A stretch of DNA of 16,364 nucleotides, taken from the NCBI GenBank assembly GCA_020444765.1, contig JAGRHW010000032.1:1-16364 (forward strand), given 5' to 3'. Made by a program: the position numbers and the translations under genes. Positions within the stretch are counted from its first letter, which is position 1. Every line of letters begins with the position of its first letter. Positions 7,283-15,298 of the stretch are shown in pieces. Under the pieces are notes generated by a model. It saw only the letters and a list, made by a program, of their open reading frames with translations, did not search any database and was not told where the DNA came from. The stretch is from Gammaproteobacteria bacterium. GTDB lineage: Bacteria > Pseudomonadota > Gammaproteobacteria > Granulosicoccales > Granulosicoccaceae.

Positions 7283-7293
7283 GGTGCGGGGAT

Positions 7294-8775
7294 ATGTCCA
7301 GCAATATACTCACACACATCAGAAATTACACCTCAGCGGGGCTGCTTGCCGCTGTGGGCGGGATACTTTCGTTTCCGATTCTGACCCGCAATCTGTCGGT
7401 TGAAGATTATGGTTTGCTGGGCCTGGTCACATCCAGTATTGCCGTTGCGGTCGCGCTTGGCAAACTCGGTATACAGCATTCGATCATCCGCTTTTTCGCA
7501 CAGCTGGACAATAACAACAACCCGCGTTGGTCCGTTAAGGAACTTTATTCCACAGCACTGATAGCAATGCTGTTACTGTCAGCCCTGTTGAGCGTGATTT
7601 GGCTGATTACCGGCACGGTGATTCTGCCGCGTTACATGAGCAGTGAAAAAATCCCGCAGCTGTTTTTCCTTGCTACCGGGGTTGTCTTTTTAAGACTGCT
7701 CGGCAGTGGAATTATTAATTTCCTGAGAGCTCAGCAGGCCAGCAAGGTAGTCAGTGTTTCGCAGGTTTTACACAAATACCTGCACCTTGGATTAATCATA
7801 CTGGCCCTGTTATCAGGCAATCTCAGTGCCGCTGTTGTCATAGTGTTTCTGCTGGTTGCTGAATTGGCGATGGTTGTGTATGTCGGTAAAGCTTTGTGGC
7901 CTCGCCTGTCGATGGATCGGCGCTCTTTCTCACCAGCCCTGTTGAAGTCGCTGGTCATTTTTGGCTTGCCCCTGATGGCCTACGAATCATTATCGCTGGT
8001 GTTGAGGCTCAGCGATCGCTATGTTATCGAGGCCTTGCTCGACGTTAATGCGCTGGGGCAGTATTCAGCCTCCTATAATCTGACGTCTTACCTGGACATG
8101 ATTATCATCTCAGGCATGGTGCAGGCAATACGGCCCATGTACACGCATATCTGGGAGTCAGAGAGTAAACTTTCCACGCAGAACTTTCTTGAGCGCGGAT
8201 TTCGGCTTTACACGATTATCGGAATCCCGTTGATTTTGGCTTTCTCTCTGGTTGCACCGGATCTGCTAATTCTTCTGTCCGGCGAAAAATACCATGCCGG
8301 TACGGTCATTATTCCCTATGTCGCGTTGAGTTTTTTTCTTGAAGGTGCTGTTCTTTTTCTCGGGGCAGGCCTGCACATTGGTAAAAATACCAGCGTGTTT
8401 TTACAGTGGGCCTTGTTGGCCGCGGTTTTGAATATCGGACTGAATATTCTTCTGGTCCCGTATTTTGGCCTGGTCGGCGCTGCCTTGATGACTATCTTTT
8501 CCTATCTGGTTTTTCTGGCCGGAGTTACTCGGCAATCATTCAAGACCCTGGATTTTCCGGTCGATCTGTCGCGGATTTTTCTGATTCCCTTATTGGCGTT
8601 TCTGGCTTATCTGTTCCTTTCCCGTATCGATATGGATAACAGGCTTCTGTCGATGTTGTTCAAGGGCAGTCTGGCGACCATGATTTATGCGAGCCTGTTA
8701 TTCCTGCTGGATGTAGATATACGTGATTATATTGGTCAGCGGATAAGAAAGCTTCGTTCGGGGGATGCGGTCTGA
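7294..8775 (+). CDS. Wzx-type oligosaccharide flippase (MOP superfamily)
   Basis: 493 residues from the ATG at 7294, which has AGGG/GGGG a few bases upstream. The frame is open for another 28 codons upstream, but that stretch lies inside the deacetylase gene and is not hydrophobic. The protein is almost entirely membrane segments, about 12-14 by eye. Its N-terminus (ILTHIRNYTSAGLLAAVGGILSFPILTRNLSVEDYGLLGL) is classic for Wzx/RfbX flippases: an amphipathic start, a glycine-rich helix, then P-x-L-T-R-x-L and an E-D-Y-G-L loop. It should move the undecaprenyl-linked repeat unit from the cytoplasmic to the periplasmic face of the inner membrane for polymerisation by the Wzy-like protein at 10620-12218. 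Its stop overlaps the next start by one base (TGATG), which suggests coupled translation. Confidence 0.9.
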   Translation: MSSNILTHIRNYTSAGLLAAVGGILSFPILTRNLSVEDYGLLGLVTSSIAVAVALGKLGIQHSIIRFFAQLDNNNNPRWSVKELYSTALIAMLLLSALLSVIWLITGTVILPRYMSSEKIPQLFFLATGVVFLRLLGSGIINFLRAQQASKVVSVSQVLHKYLHLGLIILALLSGNLSAAVVIVFLLVAELAMVVYVGKALWPRLSMDRRSFSPALLKSLVIFGLPLMAYESLSLVLRLSDRYVIEALLDVNALGQYSASYNLTSYLDMIIISGMVQAIRPMYTHIWESESKLSTQNFLERGFRLYTIIGIPLILAFSLVAPDLLILLSGEKYHAGTVIIPYVALSFFLEGAVLFLGAGLHIGKNTSVFLQWALLAAVLNIGLNILLVPYFGLVGAALMTIFSYLVFLAGVTRQSFKTLDFPVDLSRIFLIPLLAFLAYLFLSRIDMDNRLLSMLFKGSLATMIYASLLFLLDVDIRDYIGQRIRKLRSGDAV

Positions 8776-9896
8776 TGAATACCTTATTCGTCATTTCCGT
8801 GCTTTTTTGCGTGTATACCTACGCGCTCTACCCGCTATTGATCTGGTGGCTGGCCCGCACCAAAGAGAACCCCCGTATCACGCTCGAATCCGTGCGTGAC
8901 TGGCCTGCGGTGAGTGTCGTGATCGCTGTGCATAATGAAGAAGCGAATATCCGCGAAAAACTTGCAAACCTCAGGGAGCTGGATTATCCGAAACCGCTGG
9001 AGTTTGTGATCGTTTCAGACGGGTCCACCGATGGAAGTAATGCTTTTCTCGAATCACAGAGTGATATTTCCTTCTTCAGCTATCCGGAAGCACGCGGTAA
9101 ACCGACGGCGTTGAATGTCGGCGTTGCCCAGGCAAAAGGTGAGATCCTGGTCTATATGGATGCCCGCCAGCGGGTCTCCAAAAACGCCGTGCTGGAGCTG
9201 GTCAAATACTTCCGTTTACAGGAGGTGGGCGCCGTCAGCGGCGAGCTGGTGATGACCGATGGCGATGGCGGAGAGTCGGAAAGCATCGGTCTTTACTGGC
9301 GTTACGAAAAATGGATTCGTGAAGCGGAAAGCCGGTTTTTTTCAACGGCCGGCGCCACCGGCGCCCTGTATGCAGCGCGGCGCGCAGATTTTCGTGAGCT
9401 TGAAGCCGATACCCTGCTGGATGATTTTGAAACACCTGTCGTTACCTTGAGACAGGGCAAGCGTACCCTGTTCGAACCGAAGGCGGTGGCTTACGACAAA
9501 CCGTCGGCGACATCGCAGGACGAGTTCCGCCGAAAATCCCGTACCCTCGCCGGTAACTATCAATCCTTTCTGCGCAACCTCTGGTTGTTCAATCCGGCGA
9601 AAAATCCGATCTTCCTGCAGTTCCTGTCGCATAAGGTTTTCCGTCTGCTGGTGCCTTACGCGATGTTGATTGCGTTAGTCAGCAGTGGCTTGTCCAATAC
9701 CCCGTGGGTCAAGTTTTTTTATTATCTGCAGCTGGCGTTTTATCTGTTCGGCTTTGTCGCTATCGTGTCCAAGCGTTTTTCGCAATTCAGGCTGGCAAAT
9801 TTTATAAAGGTTTTTTTGCAAATGAATTACGCAGCGGTTTACGGACTCGTGAGTTTTATGCGGAATAAAAGTTCGGTACGGTGGAAGTCGTCATGA
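8775..9896 (+). CDS. Membrane-anchored glycosyltransferase family 2
   Basis: 373 residues. An N-terminal membrane segment (about 3-26) is followed by a GT-A domain: SVVIAVHNEEANI (47-59), VIVSDGSTDGS (78-88), the metal-binding region YMDARQRV (127-134, D-A-R form), GATGALYAARR (193-203), an acidic DDFE (216-219, probable catalytic-base region), and RRKSRTLAG (252-260) in the place where processive synthases carry Q-x-x-R-W. At least two further membrane segments follow (about 290-330), with another possible one near the C-terminus. The enzyme transfers a sugar at the inner membrane. The GT2-plus-deacetylase order resembles PgaC/PgaB or IcaA/IcaB in outline, but the missing Q-x-x-R-W and the Wzx/Wzy genes nearby argue for a single-addition transferase. 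The start overlaps the flippase stop by one base, and the stop overlaps the next start (ATGA). Confidence 0.87.
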   Translation: MNTLFVISVLFCVYTYALYPLLIWWLARTKENPRITLESVRDWPAVSVVIAVHNEEANIREKLANLRELDYPKPLEFVIVSDGSTDGSNAFLESQSDISFFSYPEARGKPTALNVGVAQAKGEILVYMDARQRVSKNAVLELVKYFRLQEVGAVSGELVMTDGDGGESESIGLYWRYEKWIREAESRFFSTAGATGALYAARRADFRELEADTLLDDFETPVVTLRQGKRTLFEPKAVAYDKPSATSQDEFRRKSRTLAGNYQSFLRNLWLFNPAKNPIFLQFLSHKVFRLLVPYAMLIALVSSGLSNTPWVKFFYYLQLAFYLFGFVAIVSKRFSQFRLANFIKVFLQMNYAAVYGLVSFMRNKSSVRWKSS

Positions 9897-10648
9897 AAAC
9901 GATTGTCCTGATGTATCATGGTTTGTTTGAAGACCAGCGGGATCTGGAGAAGTCGATCAGCCAGGAAGATCGACCGTACGCGGTGTTACGAGAAAATTTC
10001 CGCCGCCAGTTATCTTTGATCAAGCAGGCCCAGGCCAACAATCCCGACACGCAGATCGTTCTTACCTTCGACGACGGTCATATCAGCAACTTCTCGATGG
10101 CGCTGCCGGATCTGCAGGCTGCCGGGCTTGGCGCCTGGTTTTTCATTACCACGGATTTCATGCGCGCCAGGGAACATTTCTGCCGACCGGAACATCTTGC
10201 CGCGATGCATGAAGCAGGAATGATCATCGGTTCGCATGGCGTCAGCCACAGCTTTCTCGACCGGGATCTGGCCGAGCAGGCCTTGCGCCGGGAGTTCAGC
10301 GACTCCAGGCTTGCGCTGGAAGCGGCGATCTCATCGCCGGTCAGTTCAATATCCTTTCCCGGAGGCCGCTATTCTGAAGATAGCGTAAAACTGGCGCGTG
10401 ACTGCGGATACCGGCATTTGTTCGGCTCCCGGGTCGGTGTCAACAAGGCTCTCGAGGATAAAGGCCGCGAGCCGATACGCCGTGTTGCGATCAGAAAATC
10501 CACCAGTGATACGGAGTTTCAGAAAATAATCTCCGCAGACATGGCGTACTATTCAACGATTGCCGCCAAACAATCGCTGAAAAGCGGCTTGAGAAAACTA
10601 CTCGGAAACAGGCTATACCATGGTCTCTACAAATCAGTCGCTGGTTAA
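9893..10648 (+). CDS. Polysaccharide deacetylase (NodB homology domain)
   Basis: 251 residues from the ATG at 9893, which overlaps the upstream TGA as ATGA and has GGAAG about 7 bases before it. A GTG four codons earlier is possible but less likely. The NodB motifs are complete: an N-terminal IVLMYHG strand, TFDDG (58-62; Asp60 and Asp61), GSHGVSHSFL (113-122; His115 and His119, giving with one Asp the metal-binding triad), and FPGGRY (155-160). Enzymes of this family remove N- or O-acetyl groups from sugars with a divalent metal. No signal peptide is seen, so action in the cytoplasm is likelier than in the periplasm. It follows the GT2 directly and may modify the sugar which that enzyme adds; this is inference. 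Its end overlaps the next gene by 29 bases. Confidence 0.88.
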   Translation: MKTIVLMYHGLFEDQRDLEKSISQEDRPYAVLRENFRRQLSLIKQAQANNPDTQIVLTFDDGHISNFSMALPDLQAAGLGAWFFITTDFMRAREHFCRPEHLAAMHEAGMIIGSHGVSHSFLDRDLAEQALRREFSDSRLALEAAISSPVSSISFPGGRYSEDSVKLARDCGYRHLFGSRVGVNKALEDKGREPIRRVAIRKSTSDTEFQKIISADMAYYSTIAAKQSLKSGLRKLLGNRLYHGLYKSVAG

Positions 10649-12218
10649 AACTGACGACGCACTGCTTCCGGCAGTCCGGCGCAGTAAAAAGACACGGGAA
10701 GGTCGCGCGCGTAGCCGACAAAAGAAACGCCCGTTCAAGGTGACCGATACCTCCTTTCCGCCATTCAAGACCTGGCACGGCGTATTGATTTTTATCGCCA
10801 TTCCGGTCGGCATGTTATTGCTCGCCAAACTGCTTGGCACGCATGTACCTAGACCGATGTTGTATGGCGTTGCCTCGGTCATGGGTTTCTATCTGGTTTT
10901 GAGATCGTTTTACAGCGTCGAATTGGTGCTTGCGGTAGCTATTATTTATCTGCCGTTTTCCAAGACGTTCGTGATTCCTATCGCGCCCGGTTTGAATGGC
11001 ACCAATGTGTTTCTGGTTCTTGTGTTACTGGCGGGGTTCTTCCAGGCGCAAAGAAATCGCACATCGCTTGTTCAGATGCTTCCCGGTTCCAAGGTGGTGT
11101 TTGGGTTTGCGGCTCTAAGTGCTTTTTCAGCCGTGACCCTGACTTTGAGGCCAGGTGGTTTCGATTATTTTCTGGATGATATCTGGGCGATTTACAAGGC
11201 CTGGCTTGATCAGTTCATTCTCTACTTTGTCGCCTTGAGCGTTATTCGCGACCGTGATGTTGCCAAGCGCGTAGTGCTTTATGTGGCAATAGGTTCAATG
11301 CTGGTCGCGCTCTACAGTGTTCAGGAAATGTTCGAGAAGATGGGGGTATCGAATATCGACAAGGCCCGGGTCGGTGGGCCGCATATGCAGCCGAACAACT
11401 TCGGTGGGTTTGTCGCCTATACCATGATCCCGATCATCGCCTTGTTCGTCGTCTATATCAACAGAATCAAGGCGTGGCTGATAACGCCTTATTTACTGCT
11501 TGCGCTGAAACTGCTGATTACCTCATTCTCGCGCGGCGCATACCTGGCGATGGCACTGAGCGGGTTGCTGACGGGCTATCTGCGGGGCAAATCCTTTGTG
11601 TTTTTCTGGCTGTCGCTGGGTCTCGTGGTGATGCTGATGTTCCCGAGTCTGATACCGGAATCGATCGTTGCTCGTATGAGCAGCACCGAGAAGGCAGTAT
11701 CGACGACCGACCAACAGCTCGATAAAAGCTCCCAGACTCGACTGATCATGTGGGAGGCCGCCATCGAAATGACCGGCGAAAACCCCATCTTCGGCAAGGG
11801 TTTCAAGGCGTTTCCCTTATTGAAATCCCAGTATACTGACTCGAATGTGGTCGAGAGCGATCCGCACAGCATGTATTTTTACATCAGCTCGCAGATGGGC
11901 ATTCCGGCCCTGGTGTTTTTTCTGCTGATGTTAATGAACCTCTTCGAGATGGGGCGAAAGTTGTCGCGCAAGACCGATGACAAATTCGTTCGGGCGGTCG
12001 GCATCGGTGGTGCGGGTGTAGCCGCCAGTATGGCGATTATCAATATTTTCGGCTCACGTTTTGTGAATATCGATTTCACCTGTTATTTCATGGTGTTCTA
12101 TGTCGTCGTGCAGTTCTTTTTCAAGGAAATGCTGGATAAGGAAAGCGAAGAGAAAAAGAACAGAAAAAAACGTCGCCGGTTTCCCAAACCCGTTTACCAA
12201 GAACCCGAGGTAACCTAG
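10620..12218 (+). CDS. Wzy polymerase / O-antigen ligase-like membrane protein
   Basis: 532 residues with about 10-12 membrane segments between roughly 52 and 501. Family signs are GGPHMQPNNFGGF (252-264), SFSRGAYL (302-309), and the large external loop GENPIFGKGF (386-395) leading to ESDPHSMYFYISSQMGIPAL (412-431) with His416, the H-x-x-Y pattern of the Wzy_C region. Such proteins join undecaprenyl-linked repeat units in the periplasm (polymerase) or attach glycan to an acceptor (ligase); sequence alone cannot separate the two. The locus context, with Wzx and Wzz but no other polymerase, favours polymerase. Both tails are strikingly basic: about 50 residues at the N-terminus (RRSKKTREGRARSRQKKRP) and a C-terminal KKNRKKRRR run (513-520). 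The start ATG lies inside the deacetylase gene. Confidence 0.82.
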   Translation: MVSTNQSLVKTDDALLPAVRRSKKTREGRARSRQKKRPFKVTDTSFPPFKTWHGVLIFIAIPVGMLLLAKLLGTHVPRPMLYGVASVMGFYLVLRSFYSVELVLAVAIIYLPFSKTFVIPIAPGLNGTNVFLVLVLLAGFFQAQRNRTSLVQMLPGSKVVFGFAALSAFSAVTLTLRPGGFDYFLDDIWAIYKAWLDQFILYFVALSVIRDRDVAKRVVLYVAIGSMLVALYSVQEMFEKMGVSNIDKARVGGPHMQPNNFGGFVAYTMIPIIALFVVYINRIKAWLITPYLLLALKLLITSFSRGAYLAMALSGLLTGYLRGKSFVFFWLSLGLVVMLMFPSLIPESIVARMSSTEKAVSTTDQQLDKSSQTRLIMWEAAIEMTGENPIFGKGFKAFPLLKSQYTDSNVVESDPHSMYFYISSQMGIPALVFFLLMLMNLFEMGRKLSRKTDDKFVRAVGIGGAGVAASMAIINIFGSRFVNIDFTCYFMVFYVVVQFFFKEMLDKESEEKKNRKKRRRFPKPVYQEPEVT

Positions 12219-13313
12219 GTGGCGGATCTTGTCGTGCATATGATTGACCGTCTGCCGCCGGATGGTGCCGAACGATTGATTGCCGAGGTGTTGAAAAATC
12301 GCTCCGCCCGATATGATTTCCAGGTCCTGTGTCTGGTCGAAGGCGGGTTGCTGGTCGATGAAATAGAAAAAAGCGGTGTGCCCGTAACCGTTCTGGGGCG
12401 GCGTAACGGCCACGATTTGCAGCATGCACGCCGGCTTTATCACTGGCTTCGCGAAAACAAACCGAAAGTTGTCCATACGCATCTTTTCACCGCCGATGCC
12501 TGGGGCCGGACCTTTGCCTGGCTGGCGCGGGTGCCGGGAATTTTTTCCACGGTTCACAGTACCAACGCCTGGAAGTCCGGCTTGCATGTCACGGTTGACC
12601 GTCTGCTGGCGTATTTTTCGGATGCGGTCATCGCCTGCACAGAGGAAGTAAAAACCACCATCGCCAGGCAGGGCATTCCTGAAAAAAAACTGGTGACGAT
12701 TTTCAACGGCGTTGATTTGCAACGCATCGAGTCGGCGTCTGTCGTCGATGTTCGCAGCGAATTTTCGCTCGCCGGGGATATGCCCGTGTTTGCGCTGGTT
12801 GGCCGTTTGCACGAGGCCAAGGGGCATATGGACCTGATTCCGGAACTGCAGACGCTTGCCGAGCAGGGCTACCGGTTTGCGTGTCTGTTCGTTGGTGAAG
12901 GCGAACTCGAGACTAGCCTGAAGCAGGAAGTGCAAGCCCGAGGTCTTGAAGAATACGTGGTGTTCACCGGTTTTCGTCAGGATGTCATCGGCATCCTCAA
13001 GGCCGTGGACTTTCTTGTCATGCCATCGCGCTGGGAGGGTTTACCGATCAGTCTGCTGGAGAGCATGGCTTGCGGTACACCGGTTATCGCCAGCCGCGTT
13101 GGCGGTATACCCGATGTTATCCAGCATGGTGAAGACGGATTTTTAGTCGGGCAGGGTGATGGCGAGGCCTTGCGTGAAGCCATAGTTACCCTGCTTGAAG
13201 ACAAGCCCTTACGGGACAGCCTTGGCGCCGCGGGCAAACGCAAAATCTCTGAGCATTATAGTGCGGCATCGGTTGCACAGGCCTATGAAGCTCTGTACGA
13301 CAAGGTGGTTTAG
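12219..13313 (+). CDS. Glycosyltransferase family 4 (GT-B fold)
   Basis: 364 residues starting with GTG immediately after the polymerase TAG, with GAGG (12207-12210) 8 bases before it, a good Shine-Dalgarno that fixes the start. GT4 features: an N-terminal strand with the PPDGAERLI loop (13-21), VVHTHLFTADAWG (about 83-95), FSTVHSTNAW, FSDAVIACTEEVKTTI, PEKKLVTIFNGVDLQRI, then FALVGRLHEAKGH in the second half and the donor site PSRWEGLPISLLESMACGTPVI with Glu273 and Glu281 (E-x7-E). It should be a retaining transferase adding one sugar of the repeat unit at the inner face of the membrane. The specificity is not readable. It is followed 3 bases later by the third deacetylase. Confidence 0.9.
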   Translation: MADLVVHMIDRLPPDGAERLIAEVLKNRSARYDFQVLCLVEGGLLVDEIEKSGVPVTVLGRRNGHDLQHARRLYHWLRENKPKVVHTHLFTADAWGRTFAWLARVPGIFSTVHSTNAWKSGLHVTVDRLLAYFSDAVIACTEEVKTTIARQGIPEKKLVTIFNGVDLQRIESASVVDVRSEFSLAGDMPVFALVGRLHEAKGHMDLIPELQTLAEQGYRFACLFVGEGELETSLKQEVQARGLEEYVVFTGFRQDVIGILKAVDFLVMPSRWEGLPISLLESMACGTPVIASRVGGIPDVIQHGEDGFLVGQGDGEALREAIVTLLEDKPLRDSLGAAGKRKISEHYSAASVAQAYEALYDKVV

Positions 13314-13316
13314 ACG

Positions 13317-14165
13317 ATGGGACTTTCATTCAGGGAGCTGTTACCAGTCTTCGCACGGCCTTTTGCTCGGCTCTGGTATGCCTTGAACCCGGGGGCGCGG
13401 ATTCTGATGTATCACCGTGTCAGCGATCGCGACGATTACGATCAGCTGACCGTCAGTCCGGACAATTTTGAAGAGCAAATACGCTGGTTGAATGAGAACC
13501 GGAGGCTGCTGAGTTTGCCGGATTTGATCAGCGCCATACAAAACGGTTCGGCGGCTAAAAACAGTGTGGCGATTACCTTCGATGATGGCTATCTGGACAA
13601 TCTGGAAAACGCCCTGCCGATACTGGAGAAATACCAGGTGCCGGCGACGATCTATGTCACCAGTGATTTTGCCGCGCAAAAAATCAGTCACCCGCGCTAC
13701 AGGTCCGACAGCAAGCGTCTGCATCTCAACTGGCAGGAAGTACGCAGCCTGGCGCAACATCCGTTGATCAGGATCGGCTCCCACACGAAGACTCATCCGA
13801 TGTTGTCGCAGGTGCCGCTGGAGCAGGTTACTGCCGAGATTCGTGACAGTAAGGCCGATATTGAACAAATGACCGGTGTTGAGGTAAGTGACTTTTGTTA
13901 CCCGTCCGGCAACTTTACCGAACGCGAAGAACGTATCGTCAGGGAATCCGGCTATACCAATGCCGTTACCGTCAAACCCGGTATCAATAACCGTAAGACC
14001 GGTCTGTTTGCCTTGAAGCGCACCGAGATAACCGACCGTGATTCGCTGGATATACTTGAACAAAAACTCGACGGCGCATTTGATATTTTCCATTGGCTGC
14101 TGGACGTCAAACGGGAAATGAATTTTTCCCGGCAGCGCGAACGGAAAAAGGCGGAAATTCTATGA
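13317..14165 (+). CDS. Polysaccharide deacetylase (NodB homology domain)
   Basis: 282 residues. ARILMYHRVSD (27-37) opens the fold; TFDDGYLDN (87-95) carries Asp89 and Asp90, GSHTKTHPML (154-163) carries His156 and His160, and CYPSGNFTE (194-202) is the third motif. The catalytic set is therefore complete. The N-terminus has a mildly hydrophobic stretch (about 8-23) that contains arginines and is not a convincing signal peptide. Family members deacetylate amino sugars using a metal. The protein differs clearly from the deacetylase at 9893-10648 in its spacing and N-terminus, so the two are not recent duplicates. It lies 3 bases after one GT4 gene and overlaps the next (ATGA), which suggests coupled synthesis with both. 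Confidence 0.9.
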   Translation: MGLSFRELLPVFARPFARLWYALNPGARILMYHRVSDRDDYDQLTVSPDNFEEQIRWLNENRRLLSLPDLISAIQNGSAAKNSVAITFDDGYLDNLENALPILEKYQVPATIYVTSDFAAQKISHPRYRSDSKRLHLNWQEVRSLAQHPLIRIGSHTKTHPMLSQVPLEQVTAEIRDSKADIEQMTGVEVSDFCYPSGNFTEREERIVRESGYTNAVTVKPGINNRKTGLFALKRTEITDRDSLDILEQKLDGAFDIFHWLLDVKREMNFSRQRERKKAEIL

Positions 14166-15286
14166 AAATACTTTATCTGATGACTGAGCCGTTTGGTTAC
14201 GGTGGCGTACAATCCGACTTGCTGGCCTTGAGCGAAGACCTGTCGGAAAAAGGTCACGATGTACTGGTCGCCACTTCCGAAGGTGAGTTGCTTGAAGAGC
14301 TGAAATCCAAGGGTGCCACCTTTATGGATATAGATTTTCATTTCTCCTCGCCGCTCAAGTTTTTTAAATCGGCCATGGCGCTGCGCAAATCGATCCGCGA
14401 AAACGGAGTTGAACTGCTTGCACCGCAATCGGTTCGCACAACCCTGGTAGCTTTTTTCGCCCTGCGTCTGCTGCCTTTTTCCTATCGGGTGAAAAAAAAC
14501 GGCAAGCGATGCCCCATCGTCACGACGATTCACAATATCCATAATCCCGTGCACTTTAAATACGCCGGCTACATACTGAACCGTTGCGCCGATTACGTGA
14601 TCTTCGAGTCCCATTATGAACGGAATCGTCTGCTTGCCAGCGGCCTGCCGGCGGAAAAGTCCGAAGTCGTGCACAGCGGCATCGACACGGATAAGTTTGC
14701 GCCGATCGATGTGAATCAGACCTTGCTGGAAAGTTATGGCCTGGATAAATCCGTCAACAAAATTTTCGGTATCGTCGCACGATTGTCCGAGGAAAAAGGC
14801 CACCAGTATCTCTTGCAGGCGTTCAGGAAAGTTCTGGAGCAGGAGCCGCATGCACGCTTGATGGTGGTCGGCGATGGTCCTCTGAAGGAGGAGCTGTTGG
14901 CTCAACGCGCTGAATTACAGCTCGAGAACGAGGTCATCTTTACCGGCGCGCAGCGGAACATTCCGGATTATCTGTCGATCTTCGATGTCTTCGTGCTGTC
15001 CTCGACACGCGAATCCTTTCCGCTTGCCGCGCGTGAAGCCATGGCCGCTGGTAAACCGGTCATCGCGCCGCGTATCGGCGGCTGTCCGGAAGTGGTCGAC
15101 GAAAACAATACCGGCTATCTGTTCAAGTCCGCCGATGTTGACGATCTGAGTCGTCAGATGCTGGCCATTCTCGCCGACGAAAAATACAAGCAGTTCGGCA
15201 TCAAATCCCGTCAGCGCGTGGTCGAGCTGTTTTCGCGCAAGCAATGGATTGTCGGCGACGAGCGGGTGTATCTCGGTTTTAATTAG
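14162..15286 (+). CDS. Glycosyltransferase family 4 (GT-B fold)
   Basis: 374 residues from the ATG at 14162, which overlaps the upstream TGA as ATGA and has a GGCGGAA stretch just upstream. The frame extends to a TTG at 14093, but that part lies inside the deacetylase gene. Features: MKILYLMTEPFGYGGVQSDLLALS (first strand and G-G-V-Q donor-side loop), VTTIHNIHNPVHFKYAGYIL, CADYVIFESHYERNRLL, SEVVHSGIDTDKFAPI, FGIVARLSEEKGHQYLLQAF, and SSTRESFPLAAREAMAAGKPVI with Glu284 and Glu292 (E-x7-E). It is a retaining-type GT4, probably adding another sugar of the repeat unit; the donor is unknown. It is the last gene of the operon. Only 12 bases separate it from the convergent MeaB gene, and no intrinsic terminator is visible between them. 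Confidence 0.9.
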   Translation: MKILYLMTEPFGYGGVQSDLLALSEDLSEKGHDVLVATSEGELLEELKSKGATFMDIDFHFSSPLKFFKSAMALRKSIRENGVELLAPQSVRTTLVAFFALRLLPFSYRVKKNGKRCPIVTTIHNIHNPVHFKYAGYILNRCADYVIFESHYERNRLLASGLPAEKSEVVHSGIDTDKFAPIDVNQTLLESYGLDKSVNKIFGIVARLSEEKGHQYLLQAFRKVLEQEPHARLMVVGDGPLKEELLAQRAELQLENEVIFTGAQRNIPDYLSIFDVFVLSSTRESFPLAAREAMAAGKPVIAPRIGGCPEVVDENNTGYLFKSADVDDLSRQMLAILADEKYKQFGIKSRQRVVELFSRKQWIVGDERVYLGFN

Positions 15287-15298
15287 GCCGCCGCCACT

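Noticed and set aside
7210..7293. Upstream extension of the flippase frame to 7210
   Set aside because: It would overlap the deacetylase by 61 bases and add a non-hydrophobic segment, while the ATG at 7294 has a ribosome binding site and a typical Wzx start.
12054..12935. Long open frame of 293 codons on the minus strand
   Set aside because: It lies opposite the end of the polymerase-like gene and most of a clear GT4 gene, and its protein resembles no family and has the odd composition of an antisense shadow.
13952..14905. Long open frame of 317 codons on the minus strand
   Set aside because: It is antisense to the third deacetylase and the last GT4, both of which have full catalytic motifs. 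The same applies to 13341-14093 and 6563-7117 on the minus strand.
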